Assembly: GCA_016712745.1 (NCBI GenBank)
Contig: JADJQN010000001.1
Location: 1,302,001 to 1,366,000 of the forward strand
DNA from: Sandaracinaceae bacterium
Lineage (GTDB): Bacteria; Myxococcota_A; Polyangia; Polyangiales; JADJQN01
Reading direction: 5' to 3'
Length of the DNA: 64,000 bases
In this document: positions 1-10,400 of the stretch, one piece after another
How the letters are laid out: every line of letters starts with the position of its first letter
Position numbering within the stretch: position 1 is the stretch's first letter
Position numbers and translations under genes: made by a program
Notes under the pieces: generated by a model
Seen by the model: only the letters and a program-made list of their open reading frames with translations
What the model was told of the DNA's origin: nothing
Databases searched by the model: none

Positions 1-264
1 TCTTCAACGGCAGATAACCCCGAGCGCGCTCCACTTACGCAAGTGCCCGAGAGCGTTCCCTCGCCGCCTTCCCCTGTGATTACCGGCGCTACGCTGCCGT
101 CCCAGCCCTACGTGCTGCCCGCGGCTCAGCCGCCTGTAGAAACGCCGAACGCAGACGTGCAAAATGCACCAACGAAGACCACGTCTCCTCATGTGCGGCG
201 TCCGCATCGACCGCCTGCTCAGCAGCAACCGACGAAGAACAACAGCTTCCGTGTTCCCCTTTGA
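1..264 (+). CDS. C-terminal tail of an unknown protein (5' end outside window)
   Basis: Frame 1 is open from the first base to a TGA at 262-264, so this is the 3' end of a gene that starts upstream. The 87 visible residues are rich in Pro, Ala and Thr, end in a basic stretch (HVRRPHRPP) and contain no recognisable domain. Such tails are common behind kinase or secreted domains in myxobacteria, but that is only inference. The next gene starts one base after this stop (TGAaATG), so the two are probably cotranscribed and translationally coupled. An internal GTG at 43 could be read as a start, but codons 1-14 continue the same composition. Function cannot be assigned. Confidence 0.55.
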   Translation, partial: SSTADNPERAPLTQVPESVPSPPSPVITGATLPSQPYVLPAAQPPVETPNADVQNAPTKTTSPHVRRPHRPPAQQQPTKNNSFRVPL

Positions 265-265
265 A

Positions 266-1246
266 ATGTTTCGAACCGTAGCCCTTACATCGCTGTGCCT
301 GATCGCGTTCGCCTCGACGGCGCATGCGGAAGATACGGTCGCACGCGCGTTCCTTGAGCAGGGCATGCATCAGCGGGACCTTGGCAACGACGCAGGTGCG
401 CTTCTCCTCTTCGAACGCGCGTACGCAATCGAGCAGACGCCCCGCACGCAAGCGCAGATTGCTTTGTGCCAACTCGCCCTTGGCGATTGGGCTCAGGGCT
501 ACATCACTCTCACCGATGCGATGTCGCACGATCGCGATCCCTGGATTCAACAACGTCGCGCGGCCTTGACTGAAGCGCTCACTGCGGCGCGCGCGCACAT
601 TGGCTTCGTGCGAGTGGAAGGCGGAAACCCGGGTCAACACGTCTGGGTAAACGGTGACGATGCCGGCCCACTGCCCCACCCCGAGCTCATCGTTGCCAGC
701 GTTGGCGAAGTCAATGTGGAACTACGTGATGGTGCAAGCGTGCTCGACGCGCGCCACGTCACAGTGCAAGCCGGCGCGACGGCGAATGCAACGCTCGTGG
801 CACCGGTGCCGGCGCCAGCCGAGCACGTCGAAGAGCAAACAGTTGCGCCGGCATCTGCGATTGCTGCGCCGAACGACGGAGTGCCTGGCAACACCTTGCG
901 CACGGTGGGCTGGACCAGCTTGGCGATTGGCAGCGCGGGTGTTGTGGCCGGAGTGGTCTTTCAGGTCATGCGCGAAAACGCCGTATCGCACCAGCGATCT
1001 TGCTACACGAATATGTTCGACTTTGACCTAGCGGTCTGTCCCGAAGGCGAAGCGTCAGTGCTTTCGTCCGTCAATCGCAATGGCACCGGTGCAGTTCTTG
1101 GCTACGCGATCGGCGGCACCTTGGTCGTGACCGGGGTATTGCTACTCTTGCTGACCGGCGCAAACGACGAGCAGCCGCGAGAGCACGCGTTCGTGTGCGG
1201 GCCCAACGTTGGTGTGCTTGGCGCCAGCTGCGCGGGGACCTTCTAG
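266..1246 (+). CDS. Secreted TPR/PEGA-like protein with two C-terminal membrane helices
   Basis: The start is ATG 266, because the open frame upstream overlaps the previous gene and lacks a signal sequence. From 266 there is a clear signal peptide (cleavage after THA, about residue 21). Residues 22-110 look like a TPR pair: LEQG..DLGN..AL.LFERAY, then an IEQTPRTQAQIALCQ segment. Residues 115-190 form a PEGA-like beta module around VWVNGDDAG. An Ala/Pro linker and two hydrophobic helices (about 212-236 and 274-297) follow, with a short Cys-containing loop between them. Length is 326 aa. Proteins of this layout are frequent beside Ser/Thr kinases in Myxococcota, but the partner is not visible here. 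It probably sits in the envelope; no reaction is suggested. Confidence 0.7.
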   Translation: MFRTVALTSLCLIAFASTAHAEDTVARAFLEQGMHQRDLGNDAGALLLFERAYAIEQTPRTQAQIALCQLALGDWAQGYITLTDAMSHDRDPWIQQRRAALTEALTAARAHIGFVRVEGGNPGQHVWVNGDDAGPLPHPELIVASVGEVNVELRDGASVLDARHVTVQAGATANATLVAPVPAPAEHVEEQTVAPASAIAAPNDGVPGNTLRTVGWTSLAIGSAGVVAGVVFQVMRENAVSHQRSCYTNMFDFDLAVCPEGEASVLSSVNRNGTGAVLGYAIGGTLVVTGVLLLLLTGANDEQPREHAFVCGPNVGVLGASCAGTF

Positions 1247-1356
1247 CGTTCGGCCCGTTGGGCCCTGGCTGCGGACGCGGGCCTTCGCCTGCACGCGTTG
1301 CGTTCCGCAAATATTTCGGACCACACACGCGGTGCGATTGCCGCTACGCTAAACTG

Positions 1357-3864
1357 ATGGCGCTTGATTCCCGGTTTCTACGACTCGCTAAACTCCTTTG
1401 CCTCGTCGTGCTTGCGACGTCGACAGCCCGCTGCAGTTGCGCGGCTACGCCCCTGGGTTCGCCATGTACGACAAACACCGAGTGCAGAGACGGGCGCATC
1501 TGTTCGCAGGGTGCGTGCGTTCTGCCCGATGGCAGCGTCGCCGACGGCGGCGACGCGAGCGCGAGCGACATGGGCCAGTGCCCCACCGCACACATTTGCG
1601 GCGCGCACTGTTGCAGTGCCATTGACGTGTGCATCGCCGACACGGTGTGCGCGCCAACCGAGACTCCCTGCACCAGCACCGATGAATGTCCAGGCGACAC
1701 CATCTGCGATGCGACCCTCGCTCACTGCATTCCTTATGGAACCGCTCCTGCGCCCGATTTCGATCCGTCCTGCTTGAACCTAAGCGCTGCGGGTGTCTTC
1801 GCGCCGACGGTTCAGTGCGCCTTCGATACAGCCCCTACTGGCGATCCATTTCCGATGAACGTTCACGTTCTAACGACGCCGATGGTCGTAGACTTTGGAA
1901 TTGATCGTGGCCCCGACGCGCCCCGCAGGCCGTCGATCGTCGCCGTGTTCGACGACGGCGAGGACGGCGGCAGCGAATTGCCGACAGGTGTCATTCGCAT
2001 TCTCGACGGCGCTACGTGCGTTCAACAAGCAGAACTTGGCAGCCTTCAGCTCGTCTCGCACAGCTCGCCGGTTGCGGTCGGCGATTTGACCGGCGACGGG
2101 CGCGCCGAAATCGTAGCGTACAAAGCAGGTGGAGGCCTTGTCGCATTCACATTCGACACAACCGCTCATGCTTGGACAATCCTCTGGCGCTCAACGCTCG
2201 CGGACGGAGTCACCCCGTACGACGTAGTGGGCGGCGGATGGGGCGGCCCAACATTGGTTGATCTCGACAACGACGGCTCGCCAGAAATTCTCCGCGCAGG
2301 CATCGTGCTTGACGCCCAAGGTCGCCTGATCGATGACACGTCACTTGGCTTGCATCCCTATCACTCGGGCATCTTTGGAATCGCGATTGATGTCGACGCG
2401 GACGGACGCGTCGAGTTCATCGCTGGAGATGGCGTGTGGGAGTGGAATGCAACAACGCGCAGCTGGGCGGCTGAAAGCTATGTGATGACGCCGCGCGCAG
2501 CAGGTCACATTGCAGTGGCTGATTTCGGAGACTTTCCCGGTGCGATGGCTTGGCCGGCCGCAACTCCGGAGGTTGTCGCTATTTCGCTTGGCATGGCACG
2601 CGTGCAAACACTGGACGGTACGATTGTGTTCGGGCCTGTCGCGCTTCCAGGCGAAGGTTCGGGCGGGCCACCGACCATCGGTGATTTCGATGGCGATGGA
2701 CGCCCGGAGTTCGCGAGTGCAGGCGCCAACGCATACTCGGTCTTCGATCTCGACTGCGGCCCTTCTCCGATCGGAACCTGCGCCACCGGCACAACCACTG
2801 GCGTACTTTGGTCGCAACGTTCGCAAGACGCCTCGAGCAACGTCACGGGCTCGAGCATCTTTGACTTTGAAGGCGATGGGCGCGCGGAAGCGGTCTACGG
2901 CGACGAATGCTTTGTGCGCGTCTACGACGGTCCCACGGGGGACGTGCTCTTCAGTCAGTCGCGGTCTTCGTGCACATGGTACGAGAACCCGGTTGTTGCG
3001 GATCTCGACGGCGACTACAACGCCGAAATTGTCATTGGCGACAACTACAATTGCGGCAGCGCGTCGAGCGGCACCAACTGCTCCGCATTCGATCTCGACG
3101 CGCGCTCGACCGATCCGATTTTCGCAGGCCTGCGCTGCGACTCTGGCGCAGACTGTCTGTCAGGAGATTGCGACGAAGGCTTCTGTCGCTGCACGATTGA
3201 CACCGAGTGCTGCGCCGGCGCTGGCTGCGCGAGCGCGCACTTTGTATGTGCTGCCCCGCCGACAGGTACACCAGGCTCGGGCAATACGTGCCGTGCCGCG
3301 CGACCGATCGGCACCAAAGGCATTCGTGTTTACCGCGACGCCGCGGATCGCTGGGTGCGTTCGCGCATGGTCTGGAATCAACACGCCTACTACGTCACGA
3401 ACGTCAGCGAGGAAGGCGTCGTTCCCATGAGCTCAGCCGTTGAGTCCAACTGGCTCGACCCGGCGCTCAACAACTTCCGCCAGAACGTACAGGGCGATGC
3501 GCCCGCTGGCGCGTCACCCGATCTAACAAGCTCGGGCAGCCCGCTGGTCTGTGACGACACGGGTGCTCATCTCATTGCGCGAATTTGCAATCGAGGAACA
3601 GAGCCGGTCGGCTCCGGCGTAACGGTGGGGTTCTATCTCGGCGACCCGATGTCAGGCGGCACGCGACTTTGCGATGCGGCAAGCGTAGGTGACCTGACGC
3701 CCGGTATGTGTGAGTCGGTCGACTGCCCGTGGGCAGACGCGCCGCTTACCGCCCCCGGCGTCGATGTCTACGTCGTCGCAGACGACGGACACGTCGCAAG
3801 CGAATGTCGCGAAGCGAACAACATCACCGTCTTCCGCGACGTTTATTGCGGACGCATCTTCTAA
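1357..3864 (+). CDS. Cys-rich FG-GAP/VCBS-repeat lipoprotein with CARDB-like C-terminus
   Basis: ATG 1357 is preferred over the longer open frame from 1195, because it gives a hydrophobic leader ending in TSTARC, a weak lipobox. After a Cys-rich segment (EC.DG.ICSQGACV) comes an Asp/Gly linker. Residues about 170-600 carry several VCBS/FG-GAP repeats with Ca-binding style loops: DLTGDGRAEIV, DLDNDGSPEIL, DFDGDGRPEFA, DLDGDYNAEIV. These normally fold into an integrin-alpha-like propeller. A second Cys-rich knot (SGDCDEGFCRC) follows. The last 110 residues resemble a CARDB adhesion domain. 835 aa; surface-exposed binding or adhesion is the likely role, with the ligand unknown. It stands alone, 110 nt after the previous gene. 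Confidence 0.75.
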   Translation: MALDSRFLRLAKLLCLVVLATSTARCSCAATPLGSPCTTNTECRDGRICSQGACVLPDGSVADGGDASASDMGQCPTAHICGAHCCSAIDVCIADTVCAPTETPCTSTDECPGDTICDATLAHCIPYGTAPAPDFDPSCLNLSAAGVFAPTVQCAFDTAPTGDPFPMNVHVLTTPMVVDFGIDRGPDAPRRPSIVAVFDDGEDGGSELPTGVIRILDGATCVQQAELGSLQLVSHSSPVAVGDLTGDGRAEIVAYKAGGGLVAFTFDTTAHAWTILWRSTLADGVTPYDVVGGGWGGPTLVDLDNDGSPEILRAGIVLDAQGRLIDDTSLGLHPYHSGIFGIAIDVDADGRVEFIAGDGVWEWNATTRSWAAESYVMTPRAAGHIAVADFGDFPGAMAWPAATPEVVAISLGMARVQTLDGTIVFGPVALPGEGSGGPPTIGDFDGDGRPEFASAGANAYSVFDLDCGPSPIGTCATGTTTGVLWSQRSQDASSNVTGSSIFDFEGDGRAEAVYGDECFVRVYDGPTGDVLFSQSRSSCTWYENPVVADLDGDYNAEIVIGDNYNCGSASSGTNCSAFDLDARSTDPIFAGLRCDSGADCLSGDCDEGFCRCTIDTECCAGAGCASAHFVCAAPPTGTPGSGNTCRAARPIGTKGIRVYRDAADRWVRSRMVWNQHAYYVTNVSEEGVVPMSSAVESNWLDPALNNFRQNVQGDAPAGASPDLTSSGSPLVCDDTGAHLIARICNRGTEPVGSGVTVGFYLGDPMSGGTRLCDAASVGDLTPGMCESVDCPWADAPLTAPGVDVYVVADDGHVASECREANNITVFRDVYCGRIF

Positions 3865-3967
3865 GCAGCCGCACGATTTCGCGATCGAACAAGCTGTGAA
3901 TCCTTGGTGCCAAGCGGCCCGGAGATCCGATACACTTCGCGCGGTTCATAGCCCCGAGGTTTTAGAC

Positions 3968-6340
3968 ATGCAGAAGCCGATTCGTCGCGTAGGTGTCATT
4001 GGTGCAGGTGTGATGGGCAGCGGTATCGCAGCTCATTTGGCAAACGCCGGAGTGCAAGCCGTCTTGCTCGACATCGTTCCGCCGAACCTCACGGACGACC
4101 AAAAGAAAAACCGCGCGGCTCGCAACGGATTTGCGCAGGGCGGACTCGACAAGGCGATCAAAAATCGCCCTGCTCTCTTCTATCATCCATCCAACGCGCG
4201 TCTCGTCACTGTCGGCAATCTCGAAGATGACATTCAAGAGCTCGCGAGCTGCGACCTTGTGATCGAAGCCATCATCGAGAAGCTCGAGGTAAAGCGCGCG
4301 CTTTTCGAGAAGCTCGTAAAGGTCGTGAGGCCTGACTGCATCGTCGCCTCGAATACGTCCGGCCTGCGCATCCACGACATGGTCGCGGGCTTTCCGGATT
4401 CGTTCCGCAAGAACTTCCTCGTGATGCATTTCTTCAATCCCGTTCGCTACATGAAGCTTCTTGAGCTCGTGAGCGGGCCGGAAACGGATCCAGCGGTCAC
4501 CGATCGCGTGAAGGCCTTCGGCAAGAACGCGCTCGGCAAAGGCATCGTCATCGGCAAGGACACGCCAAACTTCGTTGGTAACCGCATCGGAACCCACGCG
4601 ATCATGATCGGCATCCATCAGATGCTCAAAGACGGCCTCTCACCTGAAGACGTCGACGCTCTTACCGGCGCGCCGATGGGTCATCCGAAGAGCGCGAGCT
4701 TCCGCACAGCCGACATGGTGGGTCTCGACACGCTCAAACATGTCGCTGACAACTGCTATGCCGCGCTCACGACCGACGAAGAACGCGAAGTGTTCAAAGT
4801 TCCCGCCTACATCAACGCGATGGTTGAAAAGAAGTTGCTCGGCGACAAAACCAAGGGCGGCTTCTACAAGAAGACCGGCGAAGGCATCGCCACTCTCGAC
4901 CCGACGAGCGGCGAGTACCGCGCCAAAGGCGGCGACGAAGCTCTGCAGAAGACCGCCAAGAGCATTAGCAAAGTCGAGGATCCGAAAGAGCGCGTCAAGA
5001 AGCTCGTCGCGGACACCAGCAAAGCAGGCCAGTACGCTTGGACGGTCATCTCGCGCTCACTCGCATACAGCGCGCGCCGCATCGGCGAGATCGCGGACGA
5101 CGTGACAGCGATCGATGACGCCATGAAGTGGGGATACAACTGGGAGCTCGGCCCGTTCGAGACCTGGGATGCGCTTGGCTTTGCCGAGACCGTCGACCGA
5201 ATGGAAAAGGATGGCATCGCCCTTCCCGACTCCATCAAGAAGATGAAGGCGAGCGGCGCCAAGTCTTTCTACAACGCGGACGGCACCGTCTACAGCCTCG
5301 TCAAGAACGCCTACGTGAAGCGCGAAGTCGATCCACGAGAGACGACACTCACTATCCTGCGCAAGGGCGGTACGCCGGTCTTGAAGAACGACGGCGCCGA
5401 AGCGTGGGACATCGGTGACGGCGTTCTCTCGCTTACGTTCAAAACCAAAGCGAACAGCATCGATCCGGACATCATCAAGATGCTTCACGAGGCGTGTGCC
5501 AAAGCCGAAGACGGCTTCCGCGCTCTTCTCATCGCCAACGAGGGCGAACACTTTTGCGTCGGCGCGAACCTCTTCGGCGTTGTCATGGCCGCAGGCGCCA
5601 AACAGTGGGATCAGCTCAGCGAAATGGTTCACGGCTATCAGTACGCAACGCAGCGCATGAAGTACGCGAGCGTGCCGGTGGTCGCATTGCCCTACGGTTA
5701 CACCTTTGGGGGCGGCCTTGAGCTCTGCTACGGCTGCGATGCCGTGCAAGCCGCTGCAGAAACGTACTGCGGCCTTGTCGAAGTCGGTGTCGGCCTCATT
5801 CCCGGCGGAGCAGGCAACATGAATATGTTGTGGCGCGGCCTTGACGGCGTGCTCGAGGGAGCCGCGTCGAATACGTACGATATCGTCACGCAGGTCTTCA
5901 AGAATATCGCTCTCGCGAAAGTCGCCACCAGCGCTGAAGAGGGCAAGCACCTCGGCTACTTCAAGAAGTCGGATGGCGTTTCGTTCGATCGCGCGCGCCA
6001 GCTTTCCGAAGGCAAGGCACGCGCAATCGGCCTGGCCCAGGCCGGCTACCACGCTCCCATCCCGCGCGCCTACAAGCTTCCGGGCGAGAGCGGAATCGCA
6101 ACTCTGTCGATGATGGTCGACACACTCGTCGCGGGCGGCTTTGCCAGCGAGCACGACGCACTCATCGCACGCAAGCTCGCTACTGTTTTGTGTGGTGGCG
6201 TCTCGGGCGCAGCCCACGAAGTTACCGAGAACGAGATGCTCGATCTCGAGCGCGAAGCCTTCTTGAGTCTTTGCGGTGAGCCGAAGAGCCAAGAACGCAT
6301 GCAGTACATGCTCATGAACAATAAGCCGCTGCGTAACTAG
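3968..6340 (+). CDS. fadN: 3-hydroxyacyl-CoA dehydrogenase / enoyl-CoA hydratase (FadN type)
   Basis: Bifunctional fatty-acid beta-oxidation enzyme of 790 aa. The dehydrogenase half comes first: a Rossmann motif GVIGAGVMGSGIA at residues 7-19, the MHFFNPV motif, then the C-terminal dehydrogenase region. The crotonase half follows at about 470-700. Both crotonase glutamates are present, in GGGLELCYGCD and in GLVEVGVGLIPGG. This order (dehydrogenase then hydratase) is that of Bacillus FadN and is reversed relative to E. coli FadB. ATG 3968 is chosen because the Rossmann fold begins six residues later; the open frame upstream to 3710 only overlaps the previous gene. Its usual thiolase partner is not adjacent, but one lies at 40729-41892. 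Cytosolic. Confidence 0.92.
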   Translation: MQKPIRRVGVIGAGVMGSGIAAHLANAGVQAVLLDIVPPNLTDDQKKNRAARNGFAQGGLDKAIKNRPALFYHPSNARLVTVGNLEDDIQELASCDLVIEAIIEKLEVKRALFEKLVKVVRPDCIVASNTSGLRIHDMVAGFPDSFRKNFLVMHFFNPVRYMKLLELVSGPETDPAVTDRVKAFGKNALGKGIVIGKDTPNFVGNRIGTHAIMIGIHQMLKDGLSPEDVDALTGAPMGHPKSASFRTADMVGLDTLKHVADNCYAALTTDEEREVFKVPAYINAMVEKKLLGDKTKGGFYKKTGEGIATLDPTSGEYRAKGGDEALQKTAKSISKVEDPKERVKKLVADTSKAGQYAWTVISRSLAYSARRIGEIADDVTAIDDAMKWGYNWELGPFETWDALGFAETVDRMEKDGIALPDSIKKMKASGAKSFYNADGTVYSLVKNAYVKREVDPRETTLTILRKGGTPVLKNDGAEAWDIGDGVLSLTFKTKANSIDPDIIKMLHEACAKAEDGFRALLIANEGEHFCVGANLFGVVMAAGAKQWDQLSEMVHGYQYATQRMKYASVPVVALPYGYTFGGGLELCYGCDAVQAAAETYCGLVEVGVGLIPGGAGNMNMLWRGLDGVLEGAASNTYDIVTQVFKNIALAKVATSAEEGKHLGYFKKSDGVSFDRARQLSEGKARAIGLAQAGYHAPIPRAYKLPGESGIATLSMMVDTLVAGGFASEHDALIARKLATVLCGGVSGAAHEVTENEMLDLEREAFLSLCGEPKSQERMQYMLMNNKPLRN

Positions 6341-6398
6341 TCGATCTGCTCGCGCGTAAGCGCGGGCGAGTTGTTCGATCTTAAAAAGGGGGAGCTCC

Positions 6399-7382
6399 TT
6401 GCTGAAGAAAATCTTCAAGGTCGTGGGTATCGTATTGGGCGCCGGTTTGCTGCTGGTTGTGAGCTTCGTCGTATGGAAGCTAGCCAGCTACGAACGGGAC
6501 TTCACCGGCGTACGGCTGCCCAACATTCACGCGAGCCAAGACCCCGCTGTGATCGCCCAAGGGGAATACCTTGTGCACTCAGTAGCGCATTGCTCGGCCT
6601 GTCATGGGCCCGCGAGCGTGGTTACGCATCACCAACTACCATCGAATCTGCAAGACATGCGCGGTGGCTACGCGCTGCGCGCCGGGCCATTCGGAACGTT
6701 TTACCCTTCGAACATCACGTCCGATCGCGAAACAGGCATCGGCGCCGTCAGCGATGGACAGTTGGCGCGCGTGATTCGTCACGGCGTTGGTCGGAACGGA
6801 CGTTACGCGGCGTTCATGGGACTGGTCGTGGGCAATATGGCCGATGAGGATCTGACGGCAATCATTTCGTACTTACGCACGCTGCCTGCCATTCGCAACG
6901 CGGTTCCCGATGACGAGTGGGGCATTGTCGCAAAACTCATCTCTGCGAACTTCAATCCTCACCCGAACCGTCCCATTCACTATGTGCCAGCCGGGGCTCT
7001 TAGCCGCGAGCGCGGCGAGTACTTGGCGACGGGTCCTGCGGCATGCTCGGGATGCCACACGCCCACCGATCCGATGAATGGCTTCGCTCCCACGGGACCT
7101 CTCTTCTCAGGCGAAGGACATGCCGAGCCCGATCCCACCGACAGCGCATATGAGTTCGTCGTTCCGAATCTCACGCCCGATGCGACCGGTGTGATGACCG
7201 GCTGGGACGAAGACCAGTTTGTCGCGCGCATGCGCGCCGGTCGTGTGCATGCGGGCTCGAAGATGCCGTGGGAAAACTTCGCGCGCATGACCGAGAACGA
7301 TTTGCGCAGCATCTATCGCTATCTGCACACGCTTCCGGCAACCAGTCACGACGTGGGCACAAGCCGCCGCCACGCAGGCTGA
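6399..7382 (+). CDS. Membrane-anchored diheme cytochrome c
   Basis: Start is TTG 6399, supported by a strong ribosome-binding site (AGGGGGAG) 6-7 nt upstream. An N-terminal hydrophobic helix (residues 8-27) follows a Lys-rich start and probably stays uncleaved as a membrane anchor. There are two CXXCH heme sites: CSACH at 65-69 and CSGCH at about 215-219. Each lies in a cytochrome c fold with the downstream ISYLRTLP / IYRYLHTLP helix. A Met ligand is plausible in GSKMPWENF. 327 aa, two-domain class as in gluconate or alcohol dehydrogenase cytochrome subunits, but no dehydrogenase is nearby. It starts 58 nt after fadN on the same strand, so cotranscription is possible. Confidence 0.85.
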   Translation: MLKKIFKVVGIVLGAGLLLVVSFVVWKLASYERDFTGVRLPNIHASQDPAVIAQGEYLVHSVAHCSACHGPASVVTHHQLPSNLQDMRGGYALRAGPFGTFYPSNITSDRETGIGAVSDGQLARVIRHGVGRNGRYAAFMGLVVGNMADEDLTAIISYLRTLPAIRNAVPDDEWGIVAKLISANFNPHPNRPIHYVPAGALSRERGEYLATGPAACSGCHTPTDPMNGFAPTGPLFSGEGHAEPDPTDSAYEFVVPNLTPDATGVMTGWDEDQFVARMRAGRVHAGSKMPWENFARMTENDLRSIYRYLHTLPATSHDVGTSRRHAG

Positions 7383-7418
7383 CTCACGATCTAGTACGAT
7401 CGGCCGGCTCCGAACGAG

Positions 7419-7456
7419 CATTCTGGCTGTCCGACTTAAGACGTGGCTGCTAGGGT
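7419..7456 (+). promoter_or_regulatory. Putative promoter, copy 1 (shared with the next paralogue)
   Basis: CATTCTGGCTGTCCG (7419-7433) is followed 17 nt later by TAGGGT (7451-7456), 28 nt before the ATG at 7484. The identical 15-mer, with the same 17-nt gap to TACGAT, lies upstream of the paralogous gene at 13290. Conservation of the element and its spacing, while the spacer itself differs, argues for a functional promoter or operator. The -10 assignment is inferred. Confidence 0.5.
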
Positions 7457-7483
7457 ACGCCCCGTTGTTGGGGGGATTCTGAG

Positions 7484-10400
7484 ATGACACGTTCGCTCTC
7501 TGCGTCGGTGATGGTTGTCCTCATCGCCGGCTGCGGTCGGATCGGGTACGACGCGAGCTCGCCGCGCGACGCCGCTGTCGACCTCGCCGTCCCGAGCGAC
7601 GCGTCGAGAATGGACGCAACGGACGACTTCGGGATGGACGCCAACGTCGATGCGGAACGCATCGATATGAGTATCGCCTCCATCCGTGTCGCACCTACCG
7701 CTGGCTTGAGCACAACCGAAGCGGGAGGAGCCGACACGTTCACGATCGTACTTGATTCGCAGCCCACGAGCGACGTCACCATCGGGCTCACGAGCAGCAA
7801 CCCCGCGGAAGGCACTGTGTCGCCCGCGATGGTGGTCTTCACCGTGCTCAATTGGAACGCGCCGCGCACAGTCACTGTAACCGGTGTCGACGACGTGGCC
7901 GTGGACGGCGACTCGCTCTACACGATTGAGACCGCGCCCGCGATCAGCAGCGACACAATCTACAGCACGCTCGATGCCGCCGATGTCTCTGTGACGAACG
8001 TCGACAACGAGTCAGCGGGCGTAACTGTCAGCCCGACATCCATGCTCGAGACAACCGAAGGCGGCGGCACTGACGCGTTCACCATCGTACTAAACGCGCC
8101 CCCGACGGAGGATGTCGTCATCTCGTTGACGAGCGACACGCTGCTCGAAGCGACGGTGGCACCGGCGTCGCTGACCTTTACGCCGACGGATTGGGATGCC
8201 GAACAAACCGTCACCGTAACGGGCGTCGACGACCTCGTGCGCGATGGAGATGCCACGTTTACCATCGTCACCGGCGCCGTCGTGAGCGACGATGGCGCGT
8301 ACTCGGGCGCGTCGGTGCGTAACGTAGTGGGAGTCAATCTCGACGACGAAACACCTGGGGTACTTGTAAGTCCTGCGGCCGGCCTCGTCACGTCGGAGTC
8401 TGGCGATACCGCGACTTTTACGGTCGTTTTACAAGCTCAGCCCGCGAGCGATGTCACCGTGCCTGTGCTGAGTAGTGACGCCAGCGAAGGTGTCGTGTCA
8501 GCGACACCTCTTACATTCACGCCAACCAACTGGGACATGCCCCAACCCGTCGTCGTCACCGGCGTCGACGATGCAATCGCAGATGGAGATCAGGTCTACA
8601 GCATTACGTCAGGACCGGCGACAAGCACGGATGTCGGATATGAAGGCCTGAGCGCGGACAGTGTGAGCGTCACCAACACCGACGACGAATCCGCAGGCTT
8701 CATCGCTACACCGCTCTCCGGTTTGCTCACGTCCGAAGGGGGCGCAATCGCCACGTTCACAGTCGTGCTCCGCTCTGAACCTTCCGCGAGCGTGCTCTTC
8801 GCCGTTGCGAGCAACGATACAACCGAAGGAACCGTGGCGCCGTCGGTACTCTCATTCAACGCATCGAATTGGGACGCACCACAAACGGTCACCGTCACCG
8901 GGGTGAACGATCCGATCGCCGACGGAGACATCGCATACACGACGGTCGTAACCCTGCTTGCAAGCGGGGACTCGAGTTACGCCGCGCTAGTCGGCTCGAG
9001 CGCGAGCGTGAGCGTGACGAATGTCGACGACGAAACTGCTGGCGTCACCGTGACCCCGACAGCTGGGCTAGTAACTAGCGAAGCTGGAACCAGTGACACC
9101 TTCACCGTCGTGCTCAACTCACAGCCTACAGACAGCGTGAGCGTTGGGTTTTCGTCGGACACTCTCTCCGAAGGGACCGTGTCGCCCGCATCTGTTGTTT
9201 TCTCGACGGTCAACTGGGCCACGCCGCGAACGGTCACGGTGACCGGCGTGAGCGATTCGATTGACGACGGCGACCGCGTCTATCACGTCGTCACGGCAGG
9301 CGCGTTGAGCAGCGACAGCGCGTATAGCGGCCTCATGATCGACGACGTCACCGTCACAAACATTGACGACGACACCGTGGGCGTCATGACCACGCCCGCG
9401 AGTGGCCTTACCACCAGCGAGACCGGCACCACGGCGCCGTTCACGATCGCGCTCTCGTCGGCCCCGACGGCCGGTGTCACGTTCGCGCTCTCGAGTAGCG
9501 ACGTCAGTGAAGGCACCGTCTCCCCGGCGAGCCTGACCTTCACCACGGGCGATTGGAGCAGTGCTCAAACGGTGACCGTGACTGGCGTGGACGACGCAAT
9601 CACCGATGGAGACATCCTCTACTCCATCCTCACTGCAGCGGGAATGAGCGCAGACTCCCTATACAACGGCTTCGATACCGCGGACATCGGCGTGACCAAC
9701 ATCGACAACGAAGTGGCGTCGGTCGTTGTAACGCCCACCGCCAGTCTTGTAACGACGGAGACTGGGGGGATGGCGACCTTCACCGTGGTCTTGAGCGCGC
9801 CCCCGGCAGCACCCGTTACCATCTCGCTCGCGAGCAGCGACGCAACCGAAGGGACAGTCGCGCCAGCGAGCGTGATGTTCTCGACGATGAACTGGAGCAC
9901 GCCACAGACTGTCACGGTGACGGGGGTCGACGACATGATGGTCGACGGAAGCGTCGTCTACTCAATCGTGACCGGCGCAGCGACGAGTGCCGACGGAGCA
10001 TACAACGGGCTCGCGGTCGCCGATGTGGCCGTCACGAACTCCGACAATGACACGCCCGGCGCAACCGTTAGTCCAACCTCGGGCCTGACGACAACGGAAG
10101 CTATGGGCACGGCATCGTTTACCGTTGTCCTCGTTGCCATGCCGTCCGCCGACGTCACGGTCGCTCTCGCAACAAGCGATGCTACCGAGGGCTCGGTTTC
10201 GCCTGCGAGCCTCGTCTTCACGACCGCCGACTGGAACGTGGCACAAACGGTCACTGTAACGGGCGTCGACGATTCGCTCGACGACGGGAACATCGCGTAC
10301 AGCATCATTACCGGTAATGCCGTGAGCGCCGATTCCAACTACAACGGACTCGTGGTGTCGGATGTTTCTCTGTCGAACGTCGACAACGACTCAGCGGGCG

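Noticed and set aside
5057..6418. 453-aa open frame antisense to the FadN-type gene
   Set aside because: Mirror of a strongly supported enzyme gene in GC-rich DNA; no recognisable domain and no ribosome-binding site.
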